A stretch of 64,000 nucleotides of DNA from Pictodentalium vernedei (GCA_031216915.1 CM062295.1:180124927-180188926), one strand, 5' to 3'. Counted from the stretch's first letter, positions 31,590-44,300 are shown. Numbers and translations: made by a program. Notes: generated by a model from the letters alone, not told the origin.

Positions 31590-33090
31590 CTTCCTACGTA
31601 GAAGGCTGATTAACTGGATCAGCAGACCTTCTCTCAACCATAGACATACCGTGGAACATCTGAGGAACTACATCAGGTTTAGCATCAGGAACGTGATCAA
31701 AAACAAATTCTAAAGATTCCGCTAGATCAGATGGAAGAGGATAAGCAGAATCACCATAATAATCATCATCAAATTCGTCATCGTTAACTACAGATGTGAT
31801 GAAAACAAGGTCAATACCAGAAGAAGAGGCGACCGTCACCAGAGGGTCAGAACGAGAGTCATGACTTCATTTTGGTGCCGGTCGACAAATTGTTCAGCCG
31901 GTCTCTTGTGAGAGATCAAAGATTCTGCCAACGAAGAGGAAGTTTGAGCAATTAGTTTGTAGACCGACAACAGGCTGAAATTGACCTGTTCTGCAGATAG
32001 AGAGTGGACCGATAGAGAATGTTGATGCTGCGCTGGCAAATCTCTGCTAAGTGAGAAAGAATGAGAGAGTTGCTGAGAAACGTGCCCATAAACGCTAGAA
32101 TCATAAACGTGATGAAGCAACATTTGAACAGCAGCGAAATGTATCCCTTCCCGAGTTGTCATAAGGTCCAAATGAATGAAAAGGGGACAGCTGAGCAGAA
32201 TCGTCAAATGATCCAGACTCCTAATTGGGATTCGAAAAATGAGTCTGAAATAGATTGGCCGCTACCTCAATGGCATCATTTGTACTCCAGTTAGATCCAG
32301 GGTAATGTGTCGGAGCCATCTGACTACTAACCTGTACAATCTGTAGACTCGACGTATTGAAAGATGATGTGGATTGAAAGAGTAGTATCAAAATTCGATA
32401 GCGAGCCTACCGACATCTCAGGTTTATGAAAGCTCCCCAAAAAAGACCTACTTGATGAGCTTCCGCCGAAAGATTGAACTTCAGCGTGTGAGCTTGAAAA
32501 GGAGTGAACCCTTTTAGTTGCACTCTTAGCAGTCACAATGCCCACACTGATCCCCGAGACATAGGACTCTAAAATACTGTTGGTACACAACGTCAAGCCA
32601 GATCCAATTGAAATGACGTCTGCAGATGACAATTGAGTCCTACTGAATGTTGCGGAGCCAGCCTTAAGGGCCAACTCAGGACTGGAATAGTTGATAGATG
32701 ACCTGTTAGACACAGAATCATTAGCTGTCCCAGCAACATTCGACTTAGGAAATTCCCTACTACTAGAATACTGCAATCCAAAAGAGTCCGAAACCGGAAC
32801 GTGAACCATGCCAGTAATAAGAGAATTTTCATTATCATACATATAATCAATACCAGGAGGCAGAGGAGATGCACCAGAAACTGGTGTACTCTTTGCATCT
32901 TACTTTTTTCATAATTTTTGAAAATGGACTTAATGTCAGACCACATTTTCCTGGACTAAAGGCTGCAGATGGCGCATTGGACGTCAAAACGGCATCTGTT
33001 ACAAGAAATACAATCCGTGTGGTCATCATCCACATGCTCCTTACGATAGCATTTGATGCAAGAAACAGTTGAAAAACTATAACCTGAAAA
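31590..33090 (-). pseudogene. DIRS-type gag remnant with cysteine module
   Basis: Read right to left: SCIKCYRKEHVDDDHTDC, then CNRC..QCAICSL and SRKMWSDIKSIFKNYEKS form a C-x2-C..C-x2-C-x2-C..C-x2-C module plus tryptophan segment. After a frameshift near 32895 comes a serine-rich stretch (32327-32842). After further shifts comes an acidic part with DDEFDDDYYGD and ESLEFVFDHVPDAKP (31594-31839). The module matches the one near 8110-8190 in spacing, and that locus is tied to DIRS by its C-terminal part. Function in the element would be RNA packaging. No RT or recombinase follows on the left. Host-gene origin is possible but less likely. Confidence 0.5.
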
Positions 33091-33111
33091 ACACAAGATG
33101 GGTTAACATAA

Positions 33112-35689
33112 ACTAGAGGCTTTAAAGAGCCTCTAATCGCTCACCTGAAACTACATATAAATGAAAGTGTCAATGACACTGTAGCTCAACTTAACAAACT
33201 TGAACTTGGTAAGTTATAAATGAAATGGCAAAATTGAAGATCATTGGAACCAATGTCAGTTTTTTTGCCAGTGGCAACATTTTTGGACAGAAACCGAAGA
33301 AAATCGATAGCTCCCATCTAGAGGCCTCCCCAAACAAGCATGCCAGGTTTCAAAGCAATCCGATCATAAATGTGCCCTGTAGGGTGTAGAAAAGGGAAAT
33401 ATTGTGGTCTGACTAGACTAAATTCTAAGAACGTTGGCCGTGGCAACATTTTTTGACAGAAATGGAAGAAAATCGATAGCTCCCATCTAGAGGTCACCGT
33501 AAATAAGCATACCAGGTTTCAAAGCAATCAAATCATAAATGTGCCCTGTAGGGTGTGCCAAAGGGAAATATTGTGGTCTGACTCAACTAAGTTCTAAGAA
33601 TGTTGGCTGCGGCAACATTTTTTGATGGAAATTGAAGAAAATCGATAGCTCCCATCTAGAGGTCACCCCAAACAAGCATGAAAGGTTTCAAAGCAATCCG
33701 ATCATAAATGTGCCCTGTAGGGTGTGCCAAAGGGAAATATCGAGTCTTCTGACTAAACCAAGTTCTAAGAACGTTGGCCACGGCAACATTTTTTGCCGGA
33801 AATTGAAGAAAATCGATAGCTCCCATCTAGAGGTCACCCTAAATAAGCATACCAGGTTTCAAAACAATCAAATCATAAATGTGCCCTGTAGGGTGTGCCA
33901 AAGGGAAATATTGTGGTTTGACTAAACTAAGTTCAAAGAACGTTGGCCGCGGCAACATTTTTTGACAGAAATTGAAGAAAATCGATAGCTCCCATCTAGA
34001 GGTCACCCCAAACAAGCATGCCAGGTTTCAAAGCAATCCGATCATAAATGTACCCTGTAGGGTGTGCCAAAGGGAAATATTGAGTCTTCTGACTAAACTA
34101 AGTTCTAAGAACGTTGGCCGCGGCAACATTTTTTGACAGAAATTGAAAAAAATCGATAGCACCCATCTAGAGGTCTCCCCAAACAAGCATACCAGGTTTC
34201 AAAGCAATCTGATCGTAAATGTACCCTGTAGGGTGTGCCAAAGGGAAATATTGAGGTCTGACTAAACTAAGTTCTACGAACGTTGGCCGTGGCAACATTT
34301 TTTGCCGGAAATTGAAGAAAATCAATAGCTCCCATCTAGAGGTCACCCTAAATAAGCGTATCAGGTTTCAAAGCAATCAAATCATAAATGTGCCCTGTAG
34401 GGTGTGCCAAAGGGAAATATTGTGGTTTGACTAAACTAAGTTCTAAGAACGTTGGCCGCGGCAACAGTTTTTGACGGAAATTGAAGAAAATCGATAGCTC
34501 CCATCTAGAGGTCACCCCAAACAAGCATAAGAAGTTTCAAAGTAATCTGATCAGAAATGCGACCTGTGAGGTGTGCCAAAGGAAATTGTGGACGTACGTA
34601 CTAACGTACGTACGCCGACGGACGAGAAGTGATGGCAATAGCTCAGCTTGACTTTGTCAAGTTGAGCTAAAAAGTGATTTCCCATAGGCTTTCCATGGTA
34701 ACTATGAGCTGCAATTGTGGCCATGTTTGCAACATTACATCAACATTACATGAGGATCATTGATAGAAGGTGCCCCAGTCCTCAATCATGTGAAGTTTCA
34801 AAACATTTGACTTTGCAGTTTCAGAGGGGAAGATTTTTGCAAAATCCATCAGCCAGAATCAGAAATGTCTCTGGTGGCCATATTTTCCAAATAATGGGAA
34901 CAAAAAGAGGATTGTTTGTAGAGGGCCTCCTATAGACCATTCCTGCGATGTTTGGTTCACGTCAGCTCAGTAGTTCCAAAGAAGACGAAAATATGATTTC
35001 CCATAGAATTTTTATAGTAACTATAAGCTGCAATTGTGGCCATGGTTGCAACCCTATCAACATTAAATGAGGATCATTGCAAATTTTCAAAACATTTGGC
35101 CTGGCAGTTTCAGAGAAGATTTTTCAAAATCCACCAATCAGAATCAAAGAATGCCTCTGGCGGCCAGGTTTTCAAATGCATGGGAACAAAATGAGGATTG
35201 TTTGTAGAGAAGCTCCCATAGACTATCTCTGCCAGGTTTGTTTTACGTCGGCTCAGTAGTTCCAGAGAAGATGAAAATGTGATTTCCCATAAGGTTTTTA
35301 CAGTAACTATAAGCTGCAATTGTGGCCATGTTTACAACCCGATCAACATTAAATGAGGATTGTTGGTAGAAGGGGTCTCAATCATCAGTTATATCAAAAC
35401 ATTTGGCCTGGCAGTTTCAGAGGAGAAGATTTTTGAAAATCCACCAACCAGAATCAAAGAATGCCTCTGGAAGCCATTTTTTTTCATCTGACGGGAACAA
35501 AATGAGGATTGTTTGTAGAGGACCTCCCATAGACCATTCCTGCCAAGTTTGGTTCACACCAGCTCAGCGGTTACAGAGAAGAAGATAAAAATATTAAAAG
35601 TTTACAGATGCCGGATGACAGATGATGGACGACGTCGGACACCAAGTGATGAAAAAAGCTCACATGGCCTTTTAGGCCAGGTGAGCTAA
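33112..35689 (+). mobile_element. Helentron-like element, outer of a nested pair
   Basis: The 5' hairpin AGAGGCTTTAAAGAGCCTCT is followed by CGCTCACCTGAAAC. The 3' end GGCCTTTTAGGCCAGGTGAGC-TAA closes near 35689. Between 34671 and 35640 are about three 290-310-bp units with GATTTCCCATA, GCTGCAATTGTGGCCATG and CATTTGGCCTGGCAGTTTC. The left part is interrupted at 33167 by another element. Confidence 0.7.
33167..34670 (+). mobile_element. Helentron-like element, inner of a nested pair
   Basis: It starts GTGTCAATGACACTGTAGCT CAACTT and ends AGCTCAGCTTGACTTTGTCA AGTTGAGCTAAAA: a subterminal inverted word plus 3' hairpin ending in CTAA, as in family C. The core has about eight units of 172 bp with GAAAATCGATAGCTCCCATC, CTGTAGGGTGTGCCAAAGG and GTTGGCCGCGGCAACA. 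Confidence 0.75.
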
Positions 35690-36199
35690 CAATAAAAAAT
35701 ATGACAAAAAAACATCATTGAATGAAACCTATAAGGATACCTATGAATGAATAGACTGGGAGCACACAAAAAGTACCACTACAGGAACAAACATGAGTTA
35801 AACAGGAAGATGGTCTGTTAGCTGAAACAAAAGCTCAATCAGAAAAATATACAAAAAATATTTGTATTGGGAGTTGAGACACTGAGTGGTAAATAAACAT
35901 AGTAACATAATGATAAACATGAAATCTATGAATCCCAGTACATGAAATCAACAGGAAGCCCAACCAAGGCATGGTATGGGGTGGGGGTATGGGATTTAAA
36001 AAATAAACAAAACCCAAAGACCTAAGCCTAGAAACCGAAAATTGCATCAGTGTGAAGGACAAGAGAGGTGCAAGTTATCAGGAAAGTGGTAAACACCAAT
36101 ATATATATGGATATTAGTTCGTGAATAACCTCACTAAAATTATCAAAAGCAATTTCGAAAGCAAAAAAAAATTGTACAAAAATAGGCAACACCATTTAG
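35690..36199. other. No recognised gene
   Basis: A-rich sequence with no supported exon or element. Confidence 0.4.
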
Positions 36200-36408
36200 T
36201 TATCAAAGAAATATAAAAAGCACTTTCCTAAGAAAATTCTTCACAAAAGCTTGCAGGAATCCTTTTCTAACATTGCAGCAGTGATGAAACTTCTTGAACA
36301 CAGACAGACAAACCTTCTAAAACTGCACATACCTTTGATTATGTATAGAGCTGAAAATTCACATCCTTCCCAAGAAAAAGAGGAAGCTGATATTATTGCA
36401 CAATACTA
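36200..36408 (+). pseudogene. Unrecognised coding-like fragment
   Basis: One frame stays open for about 70 codons from the stop at about 36196 to TAG at about 36406, with protein-like composition (for example AAVMKLLEHRQTNLLKLHI, then PLIMYRAENSHPSQEKEEAD). The only Met is internal. I do not recognise the family. A GTAAGT follows downstream at 36629. It could be a fragment of an element or an exon; chance cannot be excluded. Positions 36409-36667 hold nothing clear. Confidence 0.3.
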
Positions 36409-36667
36409 GCGGGAACTGGACAATGGGTGAAAGATCAAATAGGGTACAGTTTGCCAGGTTTTTGTGTACCTACACAAATAGGCATCTGGCAAAACCGGTT
36501 CAGTCTTCTTTTTTGTCTTTGTCAATTTTATAGTCTCCTTTGGGGTATTTTCTTAGAAACTCTTAACTTCTGCACTCTTTTTCATCTGGGAGCAAAGACG
36601 AATATTTGGCACTTTGTATTACTTTGGTAAGTTGAGAAAAAATAATTACAAAAATAAAAAATAAAAT

Positions 36668-37250
36668 AACAAGAGGGGTGTGTCCATCCCCATTAGCTCA
36701 CCAACACATGGCATGCAATAAATCTACTCTTATTACAAATCTGCAAAAAATGTCTGGTCATGTACATGTATAGCAAAACATGTCCACAGTAACAAAAAAT
36801 CTTCGAAAAATGTCTGGCCAAGGGTTCATGTCATCCTATATTGATGCATTTAACATATATGAAATATGAAAGCCACAGCATACCTGTGATAGCCTTCACT
36901 CATATACAGCAAAGCAGGTCAGAAATTTTCTAAGTCCACATTGACAAAAGGTCTAAAGTTGCATTAAAAAAGTCCAAAATTCCTGAAAAATGTTCGACAA
37001 GGGTTAATGTCATCTTATATTAATGCATTTAACACATATATGAAACACGAAAGCCACAGCATTCCGTTGGTAGCCTCCACTCAAAAACAGCAGAACAGGT
37101 CAGAAGTCCTCACTGACAAAAAGTCTAACACTGCAAAAACACTAGAAATCAATAAAATACCACTGATTAAAGGTCTGTGGGTAATTGTAAGCCTTACAAA
37201 AAACAGCCTGAGAAACAGATCTACTTTGTAGGGCCTAAACTTGATTTTAT
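36668..37250 (+). mobile_element. Family F repeat, copy 1
   Basis: It begins AACAAGAGGGGTGTGTCCAT CCCCATTAGCTCACC and has units of about 178 bp with TTGATGCATTTAACA.ATATATGAAA, AAAGCCACAGCAT and CAAAACAGGTCAGAAATTTT. Other copies are at 52027-52330, 60175-60320 and 63796-64000. Confidence 0.65.
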
Positions 37251-38536
37251 ACTTCTGTTGTGTCATGGTATAGCACTAGATATTGAGTAATCTCGAACAC
37301 CAATAAATAGTTAAATATGTGTAGTTCTTATCAGAAGAAATTGTCAAGGACACTGCAGCTTACCTTGCCTTTATGGAATGACACTGTAGCTTACCTTGCC
37401 TTTATGGTGCATTTATGTTGTAATTAACTCACCAATGATGCATTCAAGTAAATTGTGGCATAATTATTGATACTTTGTTATCTATCAGAAATAAAAAATA
37501 ATTATAAGAGAAACGCAAAGCATGGTTTTTGCCCCCGATGGTGTTATAACATCATGGTGGCCATACTGAATTGGCCAGCTGCACTAAAGGAAGCATTGTC
37601 CAATCATCCACAAGTAACTCCTAAGTTATGAATTGATCAAATAAGCGGTTTTCAAATCCAACATGCAGTGAATGCAATAGAGGCCAAAAAATTTGTTCTA
37701 TGTCGAAAGAGTGAAAAAGGACCATAACTCTGGGAAAAATTATTGGATGGAACCCGATCCTTGTGCATATCCATTCCCCATGCAGGTCTATCAGCATACC
37801 AAAGGATATCCAAATCCAACCGATGGCTTTGAAATTACAATCCAAAACGTTTGTATGGAGAGATGGACAGACAGATGGACGGACATCTCCGCTAGATACC
37901 CCCAAATCCTTCTCCTCCCGAGGTCGGGGACATAAAAAGGGTCTAAATTGTGATTACCAATATCCCTTCAATATGCAAACTACAACCGCAAAGTGACTCA
38001 AAGACCGTGACACATATTTTGAACTGCCAATGAGTTTCATCTTGATTTTTAAAGGTTCCAAGTTGATAAGGTTGCACTATGCTTAATCCTTTGAACCATG
38101 ATGATATCTTCCATGTCAGTTCCATGGTAGCAATAGGAAGAGTCCATATTTATTAATTGGGGGTAGACCAATTAATATTTTCAATTTGCAGCCTTAGGGC
38201 GGCACGTTGAAAATATTGACTGGTCTACACCACACATTTACCTTGTAGTCATCTCCCTTAATGACATTATGACATAGCTTGTGACCCGGCCAGAAAAACG
38301 GCCTGTGGAGTTCAAAGGGTTAAGATATCAGCATAACCATCTTTCAAAATTTATAGCTCTATTTTTTAGTCTTAGCATACACAATGCTCAAAAAAGTGAA
38401 CTGGGGTCCAAAATTTTGAATGTGGGTTACTTTAAAAATTTTGGGTTTGCCCATTCTTCGGAGTGATGAATTGCACGTATGAACTTTGGGAATGCATTGG
38501 GGCTATACATGCAATTTCCAACAATTATAAAAGAGA
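37251..38536. other. Repeats, no gene
   Basis: A 28-bp direct repeat ACACTG.AGCTTACCTTGCC lies at 37345-37405. A diverged repeat with CCATAACTCTGGG and a GACAGACAGATGGACGGAC run lies at 37620-37945. Inverted arms GTAGACCA..ATATTTTCAA lie at 38163-38184 and 38207-38228. No exon was found. Confidence 0.55.
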
Positions 38537-39660
38537 GTGTCAATGACACTGTAGCTTAACTTGACTGTGTGTAGTGTTTGATGAAAAGGATAATGTTTAA
38601 TGTTTATGAAAGGATTATGAAATAAGAAAACAATTGTGAGAATTGAGAATATGTTAATTTCTGTTCTCTACATGCTATGTTTTCAATAAAAATAATTTGA
38701 GGTGTAGACTGTAATAAAAGAATTGAGGCCTGGGTTAATGTGGACCTCACAGTTAATGTATATCAACCAAAGTTATCAAGTTACTATAAAATCATTCCAA
38801 AATGAGTCATCCTACCAAGTTACAATGAAATCCCTTCATAAAAACAAACTGTAGGCAGTGCTAAAGAAATCTGGGTCATGTGACCAGGCGGCGGTAACAG
38901 CTGACTGGTCATGACCAAAAATAGGAGAGTCTTATCTAGACATCATACTGAGTTATCCTTCCAAGTTACAATGAAATCGCTAAATAAATATGAATTGTGG
39001 ACTGTGCTAAACAACTCTAGGTCATGTGCCTGTGCGGCCATCATGACTGACTGATCACGGCCAAAATATGACGTTCTCATCTAGACATTATACTGAGCCA
39101 TCCTACAAATTTGCAATGAAATCCCTTCATAAATGCAAGCTGTAGACTGTACTAAAGGAATCTAGGTAATGTGCCCCTGCGGCTGTCACATTGACTCAAC
39201 CTGACCAAAAAAGGATGTTCTCATCTAGACATTATACAGAGTCATCCTACAAAGTTACAATAAAATCCCTTCATAAATATGACCTGTAGATTGTGCTACA
39301 GGTTTTTGGGCTTTGGGCTCGCATAGCTGCCACAGTTAACCCATAACAACCAAAAGGGGACGTTCTCATCTAGACATTATATGGAGTCATCCTACCAAGT
39401 TGCAATGAAATCCCTTCATAAATACGACCTGTAGACTGAGCTAAAGGTTTTCGGGCTTGTGCAGCCATCACGGTTGACTGATCGCGACCAAAAAGGAACG
39501 TTCTCAGCTAGACATGATCACGAATCTGCATATGAAATTTTGTGATGATCTGACAAGAACTACAGAGTGTAGCCTGTACTAAAAAAAATGTGAACAGACT
39601 CACAGACTTCCGCAAGCACGATAGCAATAGCTTATCTTAACTTTGTCAAGTTAAGCTAAA
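38537..39660 (+). mobile_element. Helentron/pearl-like element, family C copy 2 (complete)
   Basis: It starts GTGTCAATGACACTGTAGCT and ends in ATAGCTTATCTTAAC-TTT-GTCAAGTTAAGCTAAA. Subterminal TAGCTTAACTTG / CAAGTTAAGCTA are inverted. The core has about five 145-bp units (CCTACCAAGTTACAATGAAA, TTCTCATCTAGACATTATAC). This is the best reference copy of the family in the window, 1.12 kb long. Confidence 0.75.
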
Positions 39661-40385
39661 AATCAAATAATAATTCAATCTTTTGCACTGCATTTGGACT
39701 GGTAACGTGCTCAGTTCATTTTGTTTTGCAGCAAAAATGTTTTTGCTGTAATTGTTTCAGACTATCAAATGTCACTCTGCATTTAATTGCAACACGGTTT
39801 GTGAGAAACAAATTTTATTCTTTTCCAACTAACCCTTTTTGTGACTATAGGACAATTCTGCACACTTTGAAAACAAAAATTTTCAGGGTGGCCACAGAAA
39901 GTTTTTCTAAGATTTCAGTTTTCATTGTAGTGTGACTTTGACATTTTGTCATTCGGACCTCTTGGTGCTGCAGAACATACCTTCTCTTTGCCATTTACAC
40001 TTAAGTGAAATTTGTGAAAATCCACCCAGAAATTATATAGTTATGATGAGGACATACCTTTCAAGAACAATAGACAGACAAAATGTTTCTAAGATTTGAG
40101 TATTCATAATTTTAATACCGTGGTGACCTTTGTCAATCAGACCTGGTGGTGATCCACACCATACCTTCCCTTTGTTGTTTACCCATGTGTGAAATTTGGT
40201 GAAAATCCACCCAACCATTACAGTTATTACCAAGACACAATTTTCTGGACAGTTAGGCAACATACAGACATATGGATGGAAAACACAGATTTAAACCTTA
40301 AGCCCCCATATAGCCCCCAACCGCCACTTTTATATTGCATTGAAGCAGGTGCTCCCTTGTGTAATCTTTTTTATTACTCTTGTGT
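39661..40385 (+). repeat. Two diverged units of about 230-250 bp
   Basis: TCTAAGATTT.AGT.TTCAT, GTGACTTTG / GTGACCTTTG, CATACCTTC.CTTTG and GAAATTTG.TGAAAATCCACCCA appear twice (about 39840-40060 and 40085-40265). No gene was seen. Confidence 0.65.
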
Positions 40386-40402
40386 GTAGACTGAATTTTC
40401 CC

Positions 40403-40546
40403 TGGCAGTGGTTCTACATCACTGCTGGCTGCCTGTATAGGCAGCCAGCAGTGATGAAGAACCACTGCCAAGTCATCAATAACTATGTAAGCAGAAAAAG
40501 GCCATAAATACTTTAAAATTAATCTGAGGACTTAAGGGTTAATATG
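40403..40546 (+). mobile_element. Foldback family Q copy 3
   Basis: The arms 40403-40434 and 40439-40470 pair with one mismatch around a four-base loop (stem TCACTGCTGGCTGCCT). After them comes AGTCATCAATAACTATG and an end AAGGGTTAA, as in 11732-11973. Confidence 0.75.
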
Positions 40547-41089
40547 CTCCCTTCAAGGGTGTTTACCACGGTAATCGTACACAGCTGTACTCCGGGGGGG
40601 GGGGGGGGGGGGGTCCTCCCGAGGAGTCAATATCATTATGACATTGGACAAGAAGAAATACCCAATCACATACAGCAAGTATCTGTCATCACCTTCAAAT
40701 TTAGTAATCTTAGATGATCAATATTTACAGTCTGAACATTCTGTAAAGAATGACACTGTAACCAAAGTCCAGAATTACTCTGTAAGTAATTCCACACAGC
40801 AAGCCTGATTTCATTACTGAAACTGAATTTTTATTCACTCTACTGTACATTCAATATCTGTTCAAAGTACACATGAATATTTATATCCTGTTAACTTGAT
40901 TACTGAAGAAGAATGTCTAATTTGTTGTCTGCGATAGGAACTCTCTATTCATATGTTTATTTTTTTTTTGATTTAAGAACACTTTCAACTGCCAAGGTCA
41001 TGAAATGTCAGTAGTTTAATTGAAGAAGGAAGGTGCACTATCTTGAGATAACCAAAAAACAACACTTTCCAATTCACTAAATACATCCT
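40547..41089. other. No gene; poly-G tract
   Basis: A G run spans 40594-40613. A weak, reversed SINE-tail trace may lie at 40970-41050. No exon was found. Confidence 0.45.
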
Positions 41090-41480
41090 GGGAGTACGGT
41101 GGCTCAGTAGTTAGACACTGAACTTCAAACTGATATGTTGACAGTTTGATCCTGACCAGCATTGTGGCCTTGGGCAAGACACTTAATCCCAATTACCAAT
41201 ATGGGGGCATGGTGGCACTGTATACTGGGGCTTACTATATGTCGATGGTGCACTTGCCTTCAACTCCCGCTATTTTTGCTTGTGCAGACTTAGTACACTG
41301 GGGAGTCTGACAGTTGCTCGCTGCTGTTCAGTAGTTCTCTCGGGGGTACTCTGGCTTCATCCACCCGTAAAACTGCTCGACACAATGCTAGAATGGATTT
41401 CAAAAGTATCATTAAATCCTAATAAAACAAAGAATTTCACCTCACTACACAAAATGTGTCAAATAAAAATTCCCGCTCAC
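41090..41480 (+). mobile_element. tRNA-derived SINE
   Basis: The head GGGAGTACGGTGGCTCAGTA has an A box, then a B-box-like TTGACAGTTTGATCC and the core TTGGGCAAGACACTTAATCC. The body has GCTTACTATATGTCGATGG, and the tail CTCTGGCTTCATCCACC. It is diverged from 62353-62732 but collinear with it. Confidence 0.85.
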
Positions 41481-42116
41481 ATGCACATCTAAACAGATAC
41501 TACATACAGATACTTCACATCAAGTTTCATAAAAATCAAAATCCTACGAAAAATGTAGCAGGAGTTAAGCATCCCCTCCTGGCTTTGTGGGCAGGGGATA
41601 ATTAAAAATGCTATGAAAAATGCAGAAGTTAAGCAGACAAGCATTTAAGCAGGAAAATTGCCTATTATCAAGTGCCATAATTATGTAAAAATTGCCAAAC
41701 AAACAAGGATTATGCATCGCCGATGAGGGGCAAGTTTTTTGTGCCTGTAAGGCTTGTCATTAAAAGAAAATCAAATCCACTGATATGTGCTCAAGATATC
41801 GTACATACGAGCTGAAAACAGGCATTTTAACTAATTAAGGGCCATAACTCCACTCAGCATAGCCAAACCATTCCAGTTTTCCAACTCATTCAAGACATTA
41901 AGAAAATCTCACATACCTAATATTGACAAAATTCATCGATATTCATTGATGTTATCACATAAACAAGCTGAAAACAGGCAAAAATTAACTAATTAAGGGC
42001 CATAACTCTGTTCAGTATATCCAAACCATATCAGTTTTCGAACTCATTCAAGACATTGTTAAGGAAGTCTCACATACCAAACACTGACCAAATCCATTGA
42101 TATTTGTTCAAATTAT
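41481..42116 (+). repeat. Tandem units of about 175 bp
   Basis: GCTGAAAACAGGCA..TTAACTAATT, AAGGGCCATAACTC and TTCAAGACATT recur at about 41810 and 41970. The copies are diverged. No coding sequence was found. Confidence 0.65.
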
Positions 42117-42270
42117 AATTTATGCTAGTATGTTGGGGAGCTGACAGTTGCTTGCCATTGCTCAGTGGTTCTCTCTGGGTACTCCGGCTTCCTCCACCCA
42201 TAAAAATATTGTGGTCTTGATTAGCTATTGTGCAGAAATATGTGACCATAAACACCAATACATAAATAAA
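42117..42270 (+). mobile_element. SINE 3' fragment
   Basis: GTTGGGGAGCTGACAGTTGC, GGTTCTCTCTGGGTACTCC and ACACCAATACATAAATAAAT match the 3' half of 62353-62732. The tRNA head is missing. Confidence 0.75.
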
Positions 42271-42639
42271 TATACCTATTACGAAGGGTTGTAACTGTGC
42301 AAGATCCGTTGAATCAAAAATTTCTGCCCACATTCACATCTACACTTCATACCAATACTTCACACCGAGTTTCATAAAAATCCCATGAAAAGAGGAGTTA
42401 AGCCGACGATTACTTTCTTGACCAAATCACTCTCAATAAGAACTAAATTAGAGAAGACTCATGAAAGAATCCCCACTTTCCCTTTCTTCAGACCAACTAA
42501 AGGTGATTCAATACAGAAGCTTCTTAGATGAGTGCTGTTTACTAACTTGACAGCTGTAAAGCCAAGAGGCCTTAAAGTTGCTTTGCAAGAAGTGTTCTAT
42601 TTATAACAAGAGGACTGCAATGCCAAGTGCTGCTAATCC

Positions 42640-43050
42640 CTCTGCACCCACCAATTGGGGAATGGGAGCATAGGTTGGTTTCCTCCCCACATAAAATCAC
42701 TCTAAATCCGGTCAAAACCATGTTGGAGCAAAAAAAAAATTTTTTTTGAGGCCTAACCGACCGAACAGGGGGAGGGAATGGTGCAGGGCATATCAGCCAA
42801 TTTTTTTTTCTGCATGTAATCACTCTAAAGCCTTCAAAATGCATTTTGCAGCAAAGAAAAAAAAAATTGCCTAATTGGCACTGGGAGGGGGGGGGGGGGG
42901 GGGGGGGAGGAGGGGGGTTATAGAAGTCAATTCTTTTTCCTGCATGTAGTTACTCTAAATCCTTCAAAATGCATTTTGCAGCAAAGAAGAAAAAAATTGC
43001 CTAATTGGCATCGTTGGGGGGAGGGGGGGGGGATAGGTATTATATACCAG
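42640..43050 (+). repeat. Three units of about 120 bp with G runs
   Basis: CTTCAAAATGCATTTTGCAG, AATTGCCTAATTGGCA and a following G run (42886-42907 and 43017-43032) are repeated; a more diverged unit starts near 42700. The G runs are potential quadruplex sites. Confidence 0.75.
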
Positions 43051-43059
43051 ATATTTGGT

Positions 43060-43390
43060 TACTAATGTTTAAGTTATTACATAAACAAGCATTAAACAAT
43101 ACTTTTTAACAAAGGGAAAGAACTTCATCGAATATCACTCGTCATCGAATTCGATGATGATATTGATGCTTTTGGGACATATACTGAAAAGAAATGAAAT
43201 CCGGTTTTTATTGTTAAAAGTTATGCCATAAAGAAGCATTACACAATATTTTTTATTAAACAAGAGGCAATAACTATAAATAATTTTCATTGGATATCGC
43301 TGGTCATTGAACTTGACAAAGACATTGTTGCTATAGAGTCATTTACCGAAAAGAATTGAAATTTGTTGTTCTTTCTGTAATTTGATTGAA
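43060..43390 (+). repeat. Two units of about 170 bp
   Basis: ATTAAACAATACTTTTTA / ATTACACAATATTTTTTA, CATCGAATATCACTCGTCAT / CATTGGATATCGCTGGTCAT and ACTGAAAAGAAATGAAAT / ACCGAAAAGAATTGAAAT recur. Confidence 0.65.
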
Positions 43391-43889
43391 TGGGAGCCAG
43401 TTGGCTCCGTGCTCTAATCTCAGGTAAATTCACTCTTACCATGCTCTAATTGCTGCATGTGGGTCTATTAGAACATGTTTGTATCCACGTTAAGTGTGAG
43501 CAATGGTGCCTAACTGCTCATATCACAGATCGAACACACTCCGGAGTAATAACAAGGATTTTCAGCATCCGTGCTTTGAAGTGCACCTTGTAAATTTGAT
43601 CATGGCAATAGACCGAGATGGAAAATAACATTTTTTGGATTGTTTTTCTTCAAATAAAACAGGTTTGGAGAATTTTTTCACTTCTAATGATGACAGGAAT
43701 TACAATCGGGTTTCTTTAACAAATGGTTTTCCATAGACAAATTCCCGAATGTCTAACTAACTGAACAAGAGATGTTTATCTTCTAATTGTATCATTTTCT
43801 TTTCATATTATATTTTTTATTAAATTTCAGAATAGTTAAATTAGGGTTATTGTTCTTGATTCTGAGATTACTTTCTGTTACCATTATTG
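43391..43889. other. No recognised feature
   Basis: No exon or element was supported. Confidence 0.4.
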
Positions 43890-44300
43890 GGTACATACCA
43901 TAACACCTTGGCCTTTGAACCAAAGGCCCTAAAACACAACTCCAATCATCAACACCTTATTGGCAATCTATGTATGAAGTTATAGTTTCATATACAAATG
44001 GAAACTAAGGTTATTGCATGAAACCAAAAACTATTTTAGAGTAACAGTGACCTTAGCCATTGACCTACTGAGGGCCAAAACATTACCAAACAATGACATC
44101 TTATATGCAACCTTTATATGAAGTTATAGATTTGAATGCAAAGGAAACTAAAGTTACTGCATGAAAACCAAAACAACTATTAAAAGTAACAATGAACTTG
44201 ACCTTTAACCTATTGACTACAAACAAAATCCCAATCCACGGCACCTTATAAGCAATCTGCATTATGGGTAGGTTATTGAGTGTATTTTTCTGCTGATGCA
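43890..44300 (+). repeat. Tandem units of about 170 bp
   Basis: TGAAGTTATAG.TT, GGAAACTAA.GTTA.TGCATGAAA and GTAACA.TGA..TTGACCT recur two to three times. Confidence 0.65.

Noticed and set aside
33167..34670. Regularly spaced repeats resembling a CRISPR array
   Set aside because: The whole 172-bp unit repeats, with no unique spacers, and the sequence is clearly eukaryotic.
42117..42333. Hydrophobic N-terminal frame as a membrane protein
   Set aside because: It overlaps the SINE tail in antisense; the hydrophobic part has no exon borders.
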